A stretch of 64,000 nucleotides of DNA from Ulva prolifera. Its lineage: Eukaryota > Chlorophyta > Ulvophyceae > Ulvales > Ulvaceae. The position numbers were made by a program, and so were the translations under genes. Every line of letters starts with the position of its first letter. Position 1 is the stretch's first letter. The notes below the pieces were generated by a model. The model saw only the letters and a program-made list of their open reading frames with translations, was not told the DNA's origin and ran no database searches. The stretch covers positions 10,669,874 to 10,733,873 of the forward strand of contig CM041198.1 in the NCBI GenBank assembly GCA_023078555.1. The letters run 5' to 3'. Positions 29,713 through 37,580 of this stretch are shown here, piece after piece.

Positions 29713-30480
29713 TCGCCAACACTGGTCCGTGTACACATCTGACCAGCTGGTTGCTTGTATGTGCTTTGCATCTCCGCTTCAGTAGAAGCTGCTGGCTCCT
29801 GGTAGACTAGCAGCACAAACCCATGTTCAGGTAGACACAATGAAGTATTGATGTAAAAGTTGCCTGAGCAGAATGTTGCTGCTCATGTGCTACAAATCAG
29901 GCGCACTATCAACCACATGCCCCCTGCCTATGCAACATCACTTCCATCCATGGCTGACCATCCCATGTCCCGCAACTCCCTTGCCCTGTCGCCCATGCTG
30001 TGATTTCCTGGGCATTGCTCAGCTGGGCCAGACTGTGCACGTTTTCCGTGCTACGACTCATCGTGGGGGGCTCTGTTTTTGGGTGTCCTGACTGCCTAGA
30101 AGGAGCCGTCCTTGGCCTGCCCTTATGGCCTATCTCCAGCAGGCCTGATATATGTCTGGCAGGCCTCAGCGCAGTAATCACCCTGAGTTCAAAATCTGCT
30201 CACGATCCGCTCCTGAGAGAATGCAATGCCGAGTTTGCACAGCCCCATGCGCTTGCAGCTGACCCGGCACATGGCAGACGTGCTACATGGACTGAGTTGG
30301 AGAGGCAGGTACCACCATGGGCGCCGCCCAATATGCATAAAGCCTCGCGACCACATCACAAAAGTAGAAAGCAGTGCCCCCGACAGTACTACTGTCACAG
30401 GATATTCCAGCCATTTCGGCGCGGTCGATCAGCGCAAAAAACCCTAATCGGCACAATGAGACCAGTGCTCTACAGCTGGA
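29713..30480. other. Downstream of the OPR-like gene, no gene recognised
   Basis: It contains the candidate poly(A) signal at 29852-29856. The plus-strand frame from 30000 on has no recognisable domain. Confidence 0.4.
29852..29856 (+). terminator. Candidate TGTAA polyadenylation signal of the OPR-like gene
   Basis: TGTAA lies 140 bases past the stop at 29712, which also favours ending the gene there. Confidence 0.4.
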
Positions 30481-30492
30481 ATTTTTCCTGGC

Positions 30493-30632
30493 GGGAAAAC
30501 CGATGGCCCGCTCCGCTCGCCGTCGGGATTTTGCCAACGTTTTCCGAATTTCGACGGGAACACAGTCGGTTTGCACCGCAAGACCCCTCGCGTCGTCGGG
30601 AAAACCGACGGCTCGCTTCGCTGGCCGTCGGT
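30493..30632 (+). repeat. Direct repeat, two 35-base units 105 bases apart
   Basis: Units at 30493-30527 and 30598-30632 share GGGAAAACCGA, GGC, CGCT and GCCGTCGG with a few changes. Within each unit CCGAYGGC and GCCGTCGG are near inverted copies, so each could form a hairpin. The parent element is unidentified. Confidence 0.6.
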
Positions 30633-30691
30633 ATCTCGGAGATAATTCGCCCCTTTTCTCATAATTTGTCGGGAAACCGATCGGCATGTAT

Positions 30692-30766
30692 GTATGTAGT
30701 TACAAAGGACAGAGGCCGGGCATCGAGCCATCGCTAGGAACTCACACGCAAATCCACTCATTCACC
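30692..30766 (-). mobile_element. Retrotransposon 3'-end fragment (copy D)
   Basis: On the minus strand it carries GGTGAATGAGTGG, GATGCCCGGCCTCTGTCC and CCTTTGTAAC (30699-30708), the same order as in copy B (19790-19863). It is followed by a short (CATA)n tail. It is severely 5' truncated. Confidence 0.65.
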
Positions 30767-31069
30767 AGGTCAGCGCACGCCCACTACGGGCAAGTGCACT
30801 GCACATGAGAAACTTCAAAAGCGTCTTCACAATTAGAAAAAACACAGGCATCCAGCTTCACAAGGAAGCAGCTAGTCATCAACCACGCAGCCCATCGTCG
30901 CATGATCGTCAAAGCCGTTGCAGCAAACAGCGCTGGCGTACAGCCAGCAATAAAGCATGTCCTCACGCATCGCAAATGCTCAGAGAGCGGGGTATCGTAG
31001 CGGATGAACATGGGATCATAACTTCCACACTGGGAACCTGTACGCAGCAGCTGGGTGCCGACAGAATTG

Positions 31070-31432
31070 GCTGTACGCAGCAGTGCAGCAGGACGCAGTT
31101 ATGTTTCGCGTTAAAAGGGGCCCAGCAGCATGCCAGCAGCCCCCTATCGCACCCAGACCACCACGCTGCCAGCCTGCCAAGTCCGGTGGCCAAACTCAGG
31201 CCTGAAACTCGCGTGTGCCATCATGCACCACACAGCCTCAAACTTGACACAAGTACCACTCTATGTCTCAATATTGTTACTGCATAGTTCCAGCCGCATC
31301 GAGCGTCTATGAGTGATCTCGCCACTGGTAGCTGTAGGCCCCGCTCGCCAGCGTGGGGGTGCCCGTGCAACCTGTCTCTCCACAAGCTTGTGCTGGTGAT
31401 GACACAGCATAGATTAGTTTGATTCGCTGCTA
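31070..31432 (+). repeat. Dispersed repeat family R1, copy A
   Basis: Matches 62455-62780 in the same orientation and 35225-35560 in the opposite orientation. Shared blocks include GCCAGCAGCCCCCTATCGCA, GTGCCATCATGCACC, AGCCTCAAACTTGACACAAG and GTAGGCCCCG. Similarity stops shortly before the hAT element at 31487. Identity of the family is unknown and no protein is recognised in it. Confidence 0.75.
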
Positions 31433-31478
31433 CACCTGATGCTTTTTGTACGCGACGTAAATGGTCGATGGTGTGGTG

Positions 31479-31486
31479 ATCGCCAG
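31479..31486. repeat. 8-bp target site duplication of the hAT element, left copy
   Basis: ATCGCCAG here is repeated exactly at 32743-32750, on the other side of the element. Eight base pairs is the hAT hallmark. Confidence 0.95.
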
Positions 31487-31783
31487 TAGAGCTGTAAATT
31501 TAATTTTAATCCCATTTTAATCAATTTTAACAAGCTATTTTAGTTAACTATATTAACGTTAAAACGCGTGAGTGGCGTTAAAGGGGGTATTTTTACTTTT
31601 ATTTTACTTTAACACTTTTTTAATTTTAACCGGGCTTTAAAGCTAAAATGGCAACCCAAAAGGGCTGTATGTAGATGACTTTGACCATCCTCATAGGACA
31701 AACAACTCTAGCAAAGCACGTTATATAAAGCTCAGTCACAGCTAGTCACCTACCGTTGGCTCCTAGTACTTATCTGTGCCGCT

Positions 31784-32508
31784 GTGCACTTGCTCATGCT
31801 TGAAGAACTAGGAACTCTAGACCTCAGTTTGAATTGGCAGCTGCAAGTTCTAGACATGACAAAAGACAAGCACACTGTTGTTCAACAACGCCGTGAAAGC
31901 AACATGTCACTTTCCCTCACTGATATCAAGGCTACTCTCCTGTCGGGAGCTCTCAGAGCATTTCTTGGTGTGCATGAGACTGAGGCTCTGAAGCACTTGC
32001 ACATAGATAGCCGCAAATTGCAGCAAGTTGGGGTAGATGGTGAGCCGCCAGTCGCCTTTTGGATGCATCAAGTCCCAGAAAAGTGTTGAGAGAGGCTGCA
32101 ATCAAAGTGATGTCTGCGAAGCCCTCCTCAACAGCTGTCGAGAGGCTGTGGAACTCATTTGGAGACAACTTGACTGCCAAGCGAAGGTCAATGAAGAACA
32201 AGACGCTTGCAATGATAGTGTACGCCAAGATGAACGTGCACCTCCATCGACAAATTCGAGCAGACTGTCGAAGCGTGGAGCTTCAACAACAGCACCATCA
32301 TGTTCGTTCAGGAGGACTTCTGAACGAACATGATGGTGCTGTTGTTGAAGCTCCACGCTTCGACAGTCTGCTCGAATTTGTCGATGAAGTGGATGAGGAG
32401 GAGTTGGTGATGCAGAACATGGGTTCCGTTGCATGTGACCAAGATTCTGACAGCCTAGGAGCATCTCCATCGTCGTCAAGTTGTTCAGGCGATGCAGATA
32501 GTTGGTAG
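31784..32508 (+). pseudogene. hAT transposase remnant, C-terminal dimerisation region
   Basis: The frame at 31784-32089 leads into 32059-32508 after a shift. The second frame has STAVERLWNSFGDNLTAKRR and TLAMIVYAKMN, the conserved hAT C-terminal dimerisation motif. Downstream the coding sequence runs into a perfect inverted repeat (32245-32386) and an acidic Ser-rich tail. The catalytic DDE core is missing. Confidence 0.8.
32245..32386. repeat. 67-bp perfect inverted repeat with an 8-base loop, inside the hAT remnant
   Basis: Arms 32245-32311 and 32320-32386 are exactly complementary; the loop is GAGGACTT. A transcript would fold into a 67-bp hairpin with no mismatch. The repeat lies in the transposase coding region, so both strands read much the same protein (QQQHHHVRS, EAPRFDSLLEFVD). 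It is probably a local inverted duplication; it could feed small-RNA production against the family. Confidence 0.97.
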
Positions 32509-32742
32509 GTCGTGCAATAGATGCATGTAGGTGGTTGTGGACATGTCTGTGCCGTGTTTATGCCGTGCAATTGGCAGCAAATGCCTCTTCGACGTATTTA
32601 ACAACTTTAATGGTAAAGTGGCAAAGCACCATTTTAAAACACGTTTAAAGTAAAGCTTTTTGACCGTATTTTACTTTAATTTTACTTTAGCTTTGTTAAT
32701 TAACGTTAAATCGTGCTTCCAAAAGTTCAATTTACAGCTCTA

Positions 32743-32750
32743 ATCGCCAG
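32743..32750. repeat. 8-bp target site duplication of the hAT element, right copy
   Basis: ATCGCCAG, identical to 31479-31486. Confidence 0.95.
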
Positions 32751-33365
32751 GCAACACCGTTGCTGCACCGCTGCCGCTCACTGAACGTCCCAAGGACACC
32801 AGTATGTACAAAACTTCCTGTGTATGGCTAATCTGGTCCTGCAAGTGGCATCGCTGCATCTGTACTTCAGCACGTAGATTCCATCGTTCATATGTGGAGT
32901 ATGCAGTTCCAGCTGACTGCAGAGCAAACGGAATGCAGTTGCCTCCGATCTGCATTCGGTGAGAAAATCTCTAGCTTATCCTACCATGCAATAGAATTCA
33001 TGATATCCTCCAGTGGTGGAGGTCCATCCAGAACTGTTTCTGCCTGATCGGTGTCCAGCCTATCATTGCGGGCTGCAGTTTGTATATTAGTTTACAGAAT
33101 ATATTTACATTTGCGTAGACTTCTTTGGCTTGATGCAATGGATGTGCTGCGACGACTGTTTCAAGAAGAACTCAGCACAACTCAGCAACCCGCTTGCACA
33201 CACCAGCTGACATGCACCGTCTATAAAGCTACAGGAGCAGCTGTTGTATAATTTCGAACGGACAAAGAGTGCAGCTGCTGTCCTTCAGCCGGATCAGGAG
33301 GCACTGGTGCTGAGCAATGCAGTTCAGCTCTAGAGAGCCCAGAATCATGTACCGCCTGTCCATTC
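32751..33365. other. Between the hAT element and the 183-bp array, nothing recognised
   Basis: No ORF longer than about 70 residues and no recognised repeat apart from proximity to the array. Confidence 0.4.
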
Positions 33366-34670
33366 TTGCTTCCATCAATAGAGGCCCAAGCTTTTCTGCA
33401 CATGGCAAGGACTGTGACGACTAACCTGCAGCTTCAGCTGCACATTGAGTGCAGTATGTTGGTATATGCCTGTGCCGGCACCCAGATCGGCACATCTGCG
33501 GCACTCATACAGCACACCCAAGGTCACCGTTCTAGAACTGGAGATCACACAGCTCTGAAATCTGAAAATGTGGATGCACCTATCTCAAGGACTATGGATG
33601 CCAATATTCAGTTACAGCTGCTGCACATTGCGTGCATGGAGATGGTCTGCGCTTGTGCTGGCACACAATACGGCAAATTTACGGCACTCGCACAGCACAC
33701 CCCAGCTTACCACTGTGGAACTGGAGGTCGCACAGCTCTGAAATTTGAATATGTTGATGCACCTGTGTCAAGGCGTATGGCTGCCAATATTCAGCTGCAG
33801 CTGCTGCACATTGCGTGCATGGAGATGGTCTGCGCTTGTGCTGGCACACAATACGGCAAATTTACGGCACTCGCACAGCACACCCCAGCTCACCACTGTG
33901 GAACTGGAGGTCGCACAGCTCTGAAATTTGAATATGTTGATGCACCTGTGTCAAGGCGTATGGCTGCCAATATTCAGTTACAGCTGCTGCACATTGCGTG
34001 CATGGAGATGGTCTGCGCTTGTGCTGGCACACAATACGGCAAATTTACGGCACTCGCACAGCACACCCCAGCTCACCACTGTGGAACTGGAGGTCGCACA
34101 GCTCTGAAATTTGAATATGTTGATGCACCTGTGTCAAGGCGTATGGCTGCCAATATTCAGTTACAGCTGCTGCACATTGCGTGCATGGAGATGGTCTGCG
34201 CTTGTGCTGGCACACAATACGGCAAATTTACGGCACTCGCACAGCACACCCCAGCTCACTGCTCTGGAACTGGAGATCACACATCTCTGACATTTGAATA
34301 TGTAGATGCACCTGTATCAAGGAGTATGGCTGCCAATATTCAGCTGCAGCTGCTGCACATTGCGTGCATGTTGATGGGCCGTGCTTGTGCTGTGCACACC
34401 AGACTCTCGCACAGCACAGCCGTGTTGACATGTACTCATTCCATTGCAGAGGTTACATACTCCGGTACCTATGCATGTACATTAAGACCCCGCTCAAGTT
34501 TCAATGGTGGGCGTGTTGCACTTGCTCTGCTTATGACTGCCAGTTTGTTGCAGAGGCATGTTCTTGCTCTGCAACGATGTCTGAGCGATGATCGAATTGG
34601 ACCTCTTGTTTTGGTGGATTGTGTCGAGCTATGTGTAGCGAGGTGCAGCTGTATGCAGCGAGGTGGATAG
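33366..34670 (+). CDS. 434-residue ORF made of 61-residue repeats, probably not a conventional gene
   Basis: A single open frame across the whole 183-bp tandem array; 183 is a multiple of three, so each unit encodes 61 residues (core LLHIACMEMVCACAGTQYG, then TALAQHTP and YVDAPVSRR). The protein is Cys/Ala-rich with no known domain or clear signal peptide. The frame continues about 50 residues past the last unit into repeat R1. It may be open because the units are young copies of one open unit. Whether it is expressed is unknown. Confidence 0.35.
   Translation: MLPSIEAQAFLHMARTVTTNLQLQLHIECSMLVYACAGTQIGTSAALIQHTQGHRSRTGDHTALKSENVDAPISRTMDANIQLQLLHIACMEMVCACAGTQYGKFTALAQHTPAYHCGTGGRTALKFEYVDAPVSRRMAANIQLQLLHIACMEMVCACAGTQYGKFTALAQHTPAHHCGTGGRTALKFEYVDAPVSRRMAANIQLQLLHIACMEMVCACAGTQYGKFTALAQHTPAHHCGTGGRTALKFEYVDAPVSRRMAANIQLQLLHIACMEMVCACAGTQYGKFTALAQHTPAHCSGTGDHTSLTFEYVDAPVSRSMAANIQLQLLHIACMLMGRACAVHTRLSHSTAVLTCTHSIAEVTYSGTYACTLRPRSSFNGGRVALALLMTASLLQRHVLALQRCLSDDRIGPLVLVDCVELCVARCSCMQRGG
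33415..34512 (+). repeat. 183-bp tandem array, about six units
   Basis: Unit starts at 33415, 33598, 33781, 33964, 34147 and 34330, exactly 183 apart. The third and fourth units differ at two positions by my comparison; the first and last are the most diverged, typical of unequal exchange. The R1 copy at 62.5-63.6 kb lacks the expansion. Confidence 0.93.
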
Positions 34671-35560
34671 GCAGCCATGTTTGCAATGTTTCTGCAGATC
34701 TGCAGCCCTTGATGTGGAGCAGTTATGTTAAGACAGCGTGCTGGCACGGTCTTTCGCGATCAGTACATTAATTCCCGCAACGAGGCAGCGATGAATCCAT
34801 TGAAACAAGTGCAATCAAGCGTGGGGACCAATGCTGCTGCAGCAGTTGGGCTGTAAGGCACACACCGCCTGTACGGCAACTGTGGTGGTGTTCCTTTTGG
34901 CAACCCGAAGATATCCCGTGTTCCTGACCCACACTTACAGCTACAGTTTCGGACAGACATCGGCTGCAGCCTCCTTCGCATGTGTGTTCAAAGACGGGCT
35001 GCGATCCTTCACCCACACGACATGCACGTTTTTGTAGGACCTGTGTGCGCACGCAGCGCGGCATTGACATGGCACCCATGAGCACCGCTGTAAGGCACCT
35101 GTTGCAAGCTTTCATGTAACCGGCAATGCGACGGTACGGTTTCTTGCGCGTTACTTGCGCTCTGAAGAAGCCGTATTCGACACGAGGATACAGGTGCTGT
35201 ACGTCAGACACAGCACGTTGCTATGATATAATTCGTATGGTACAGCAGCTAGTCAAATGAAGCCATACTGTGTCATCACAGGCACAGAATTTGCGAGAGA
35301 ACGGTGGCACGGACAACATCACGCTGGGCTGACAGCTACCAGAGCCAAGGTCACGCAGAGGTGTTCGATGCAGCTGAAATTGAGTAGACATAATCTGCAG
35401 ATATAGAGTGGTACTTGTGTCAAGTTTGAGGCTGTGTGGTGCATGATGGCACATGCGAGTTTCAGGCTGGAGTTTGGCCACCGGAGTTGGCAGGCTGGCA
35501 GCGTGGTGGTTTGGGTGCGATTGGGGGCTGCTGGCAGGCTGCTGGGCCCTAATAACTGCA
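34395..35560 (-). repeat. Dispersed repeat family R1, copy B (inverted)
   Basis: On the minus strand it follows 62455-63620 through its length, with small gaps. Shared blocks include GCCTCAAACTTGACACAAG-like and CGTGTCGAATACGGCTTC words, GCAACTGTGGTGG, GGTCCCCACGCTTG and TGATGTGGAGCAGTTATG. Its outer part is also the inverted partner of copy A at 31070-31432. The minus frame at 34768-35211 (VEYGFFRAQ, CLTAVLMGAMSM) is partly alike in copy C, so the family may once have coded for a protein. Confidence 0.8.
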
Positions 35561-36100
35561 GGACGCGGGACCGCTGAAGCCATGATCATCTCGAAGCCGC
35601 TAGGGCGCCATAAAAGGGTATAGCGGCGCCACTGAAACGTGAATCTAGATGAAAAGCTTCGCTGAACCTCGTCCGCGCGACCGCTGACAACGGAAGGCAA
35701 CATGCAGACATGTGTGCCTCGCCGGTACCGCCCCAAGCCGACCCGCAGAACGGAGCATGCTGGCAATCCGCCATGCCCAGAAGCGAGCCAAACGCCGCAC
35801 AATATTAAAGAGATATCTTGTAGTGCAACCGTATGACCTTCGCCACCAAGGGACACAGCGGCAGGAGTAGCAGACATGCCGTCACAGCTGAGTCGGGCCA
35901 GAGCGTGCCAAGCCTGTGGTGCGCAGAGCAGAGATGACATGAAACGAACAAGCGCGAAAGAATCAGACAGCAGTATGGACATTTAAATCAACGAGTACGA
36001 GCCGGCCGTGCACCGCAGCACAACCGACCCGAGCTATGGAGTGAAGAAACGAACGACGATAATCAATATAAGATGTCCACTGTCTGTAGTTACCACTGTC
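35561..36100. other. Between repeat R1 and the LINE 3' end, nothing recognised
   Basis: No gene or known repeat could be supported here. Confidence 0.4.
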
Positions 36101-36123
36101 TGTATGTATGTATGTATGCATGA

Positions 36124-36917
36124 TTACATAGCCGTATCCATTTGGACATTGACAACTCCGAAATCCGGGACCGAAAGAGGCATCCAAGCAACATGCTGCC
36201 GCAAACTCTGACTTGTGCCACAGAATGCAACAACACGAGCCAATTCACCGAGAGGGGACGGGCGATTTGCAACACCCGACACCCCAGCATCACCACCAAC
36301 ACCATCAACACCGACAATAAGAACAACTGCTACATCAGACCACGAAACACCAGAGGCACTGTCATAAGCACCTGGCCGTGCGAGCAACTGCCGCACCATA
36401 ACCGCAACGGCGGAGACATGCCGATCACGCTGTGCCACTGGGACAGGTGGCAGAACTGCCCCGATGGGTGCACATGCGATGTAGGATGTGAAGACATCAG
36501 CAGCACGTGAATATTCCAAATGCTTTTCACTACGGTGCCTACACAAGAAAGGAGACAGACCAGAACGAGCAGACATTAGCACACGCACAAGACCGCGCTC
36601 AACGGAGTCCATAAACGGGGCTAGTGACCCTAGTTCGTGTGTTATCACACCACGCAACCACTCTCCAGTGACCTTATCGTCGCGACCACGCTTCTCAAAT
36701 CGTTGTTCAAGGTATGCCAACCACATGACAGCCACGACCTTCTCACGGGTAAGATTTGAGTACGTGATTGTGAGTGGGCTTTGTTTGGACAGCTGATCAT
36801 GCATGCCGAGACGTTTGGACACCCTGGGTGGCCCACGTCGGCGGCGATGCTCAGGCTCGGGTGGAGCCTGTAAGGCAAGTCTGATGTGTGCATATCGTTT
36901 CAGTTCTGCCGCAATGG
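36124..36917 (-). pseudogene. LINE ORF, C-terminal segment left of the copia element
   Basis: An open frame of about 260 residues (AAELKRYAHIRLAL... to GVVNVQMDTAM) with no start codon of its own. Removing the copia element and one copy of the 5-bp duplication joins it in frame to the LINE sequence at 43512. Function of this tail is unknown. Confidence 0.75.
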
Positions 36918-36922
36918 CCGTG
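36918..36922. repeat. 5-bp target site duplication of the copia element, left copy
   Basis: CCGTG, repeated at 43507-43511. Confidence 0.9.
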
Positions 36923-37275
36923 TGTCACAATGCATGAGCCTGCGGGCAGCAGTGTGGTGACAGGTGCACCCATGCACGAACGATCCGCGGATCCAGTGTA
37001 GGGGTAAGCCGCCAGCTAGGATCGTCTCGATGTAGTGAGAGAGATTGTGCGAGGGTTTCCCGCCGTAACCTTGAGTGTTGAGTGTTCAGTGTGCATATAA
37101 GCATGTGCACACTGAGATCTGTAACCATTCTCTTTACTGTTTCCCGGTACTAGCACTTCCCTTCAACATCTCTCGGTTCTACCTCTGTGCGCAGCAGGTA
37201 TGAGATGTTGGCTGTCCTGACCTGACCTGAATGAGGACTGCGCGTCCGCCCTGCACAAAGATAGCTTTTTTGACA
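36923..37275 (+). repeat. 5' LTR of the copia element
   Basis: 353 bp starting TGTCACAATG and ending TTTTTTGACA, so the ends are the short inverted repeat TGTCA/TGACA. It contains TGTAA (in GATCTGTAACC) that may serve as the polyadenylation signal, and CATATAAGC as a possible TATA box. Confidence 0.96.
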
Positions 37276-37282
37276 TGGTATC
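37276..37282 (+). other. Primer-binding site of the copia element
   Basis: TGGTATC directly after the 5' LTR is the start of the usual plant copia primer site, complementary to the 3' end of initiator tRNA-Met. The match does not extend much further (CGATG rather than AGAGC), so a half-molecule or other primer is possible. Confidence 0.6.
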
Positions 37283-37580
37283 GATGATGTTAGCGTTATG
37301 TCTGTTTATGGTCTTGTTCAGGAAGCCGTCGGCCAATGTCTGTGCGCAGACACGGCGGGCATTCCACTGTTCTGCCGGCGCTCAGACTGCGGTCAAAAGC
37401 GCAGGCATCATTTAGCTTTCTCGTAGCATATTGTTGTTAGACACAATTCGAGAAGCTTGTTTTAATGATCAGCGCTGAGAAAAGCGAACGCGTTCGCTTG
37501 TTCTCTCAACCTGTTTGCTTGCGAGCAATCCCACTGGTTAGTTGCTGCGCGCGACAAACAACCATCTGTCCTGATGCAGG

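Larger units (their letters stand above)
31487..32742 (+). mobile_element. Small hAT-superfamily DNA transposon, internally deleted
   Basis: 1256 bp bounded by the terminal inverted repeat TAGAGCTGTAAATT at 31487-31500 and its complement ending at 32742, with an 8-bp target duplication on each side. The ends are unusually A/T-rich, with many TTTAA/TTTTAAC words, unlike the surroundings. Inside remains only the C-terminal part of a hAT transposase (about 31784-32508), so the element cannot move by itself. The matching target duplication and intact ends suggest fairly recent insertion. It sits just past copy A of repeat R1. Confidence 0.93.

Noticed and set aside
33415-34512. CRISPR-like array
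   Set aside because: The 183-bp units are directly contiguous with no unique spacers, in a eukaryotic context.
35221-35982. Minus-strand ORF of 253 residues
   Set aside because: It mixes repeat R1 sequence with unrelated flank and shows no domain; the matching part of copy C is not open in the same way.
36124-36822. Stand-alone host gene on the minus strand
   Set aside because: It joins in frame to the LINE across the copia insertion and ends in the LINE 3' motif, so it is part of the LINE.
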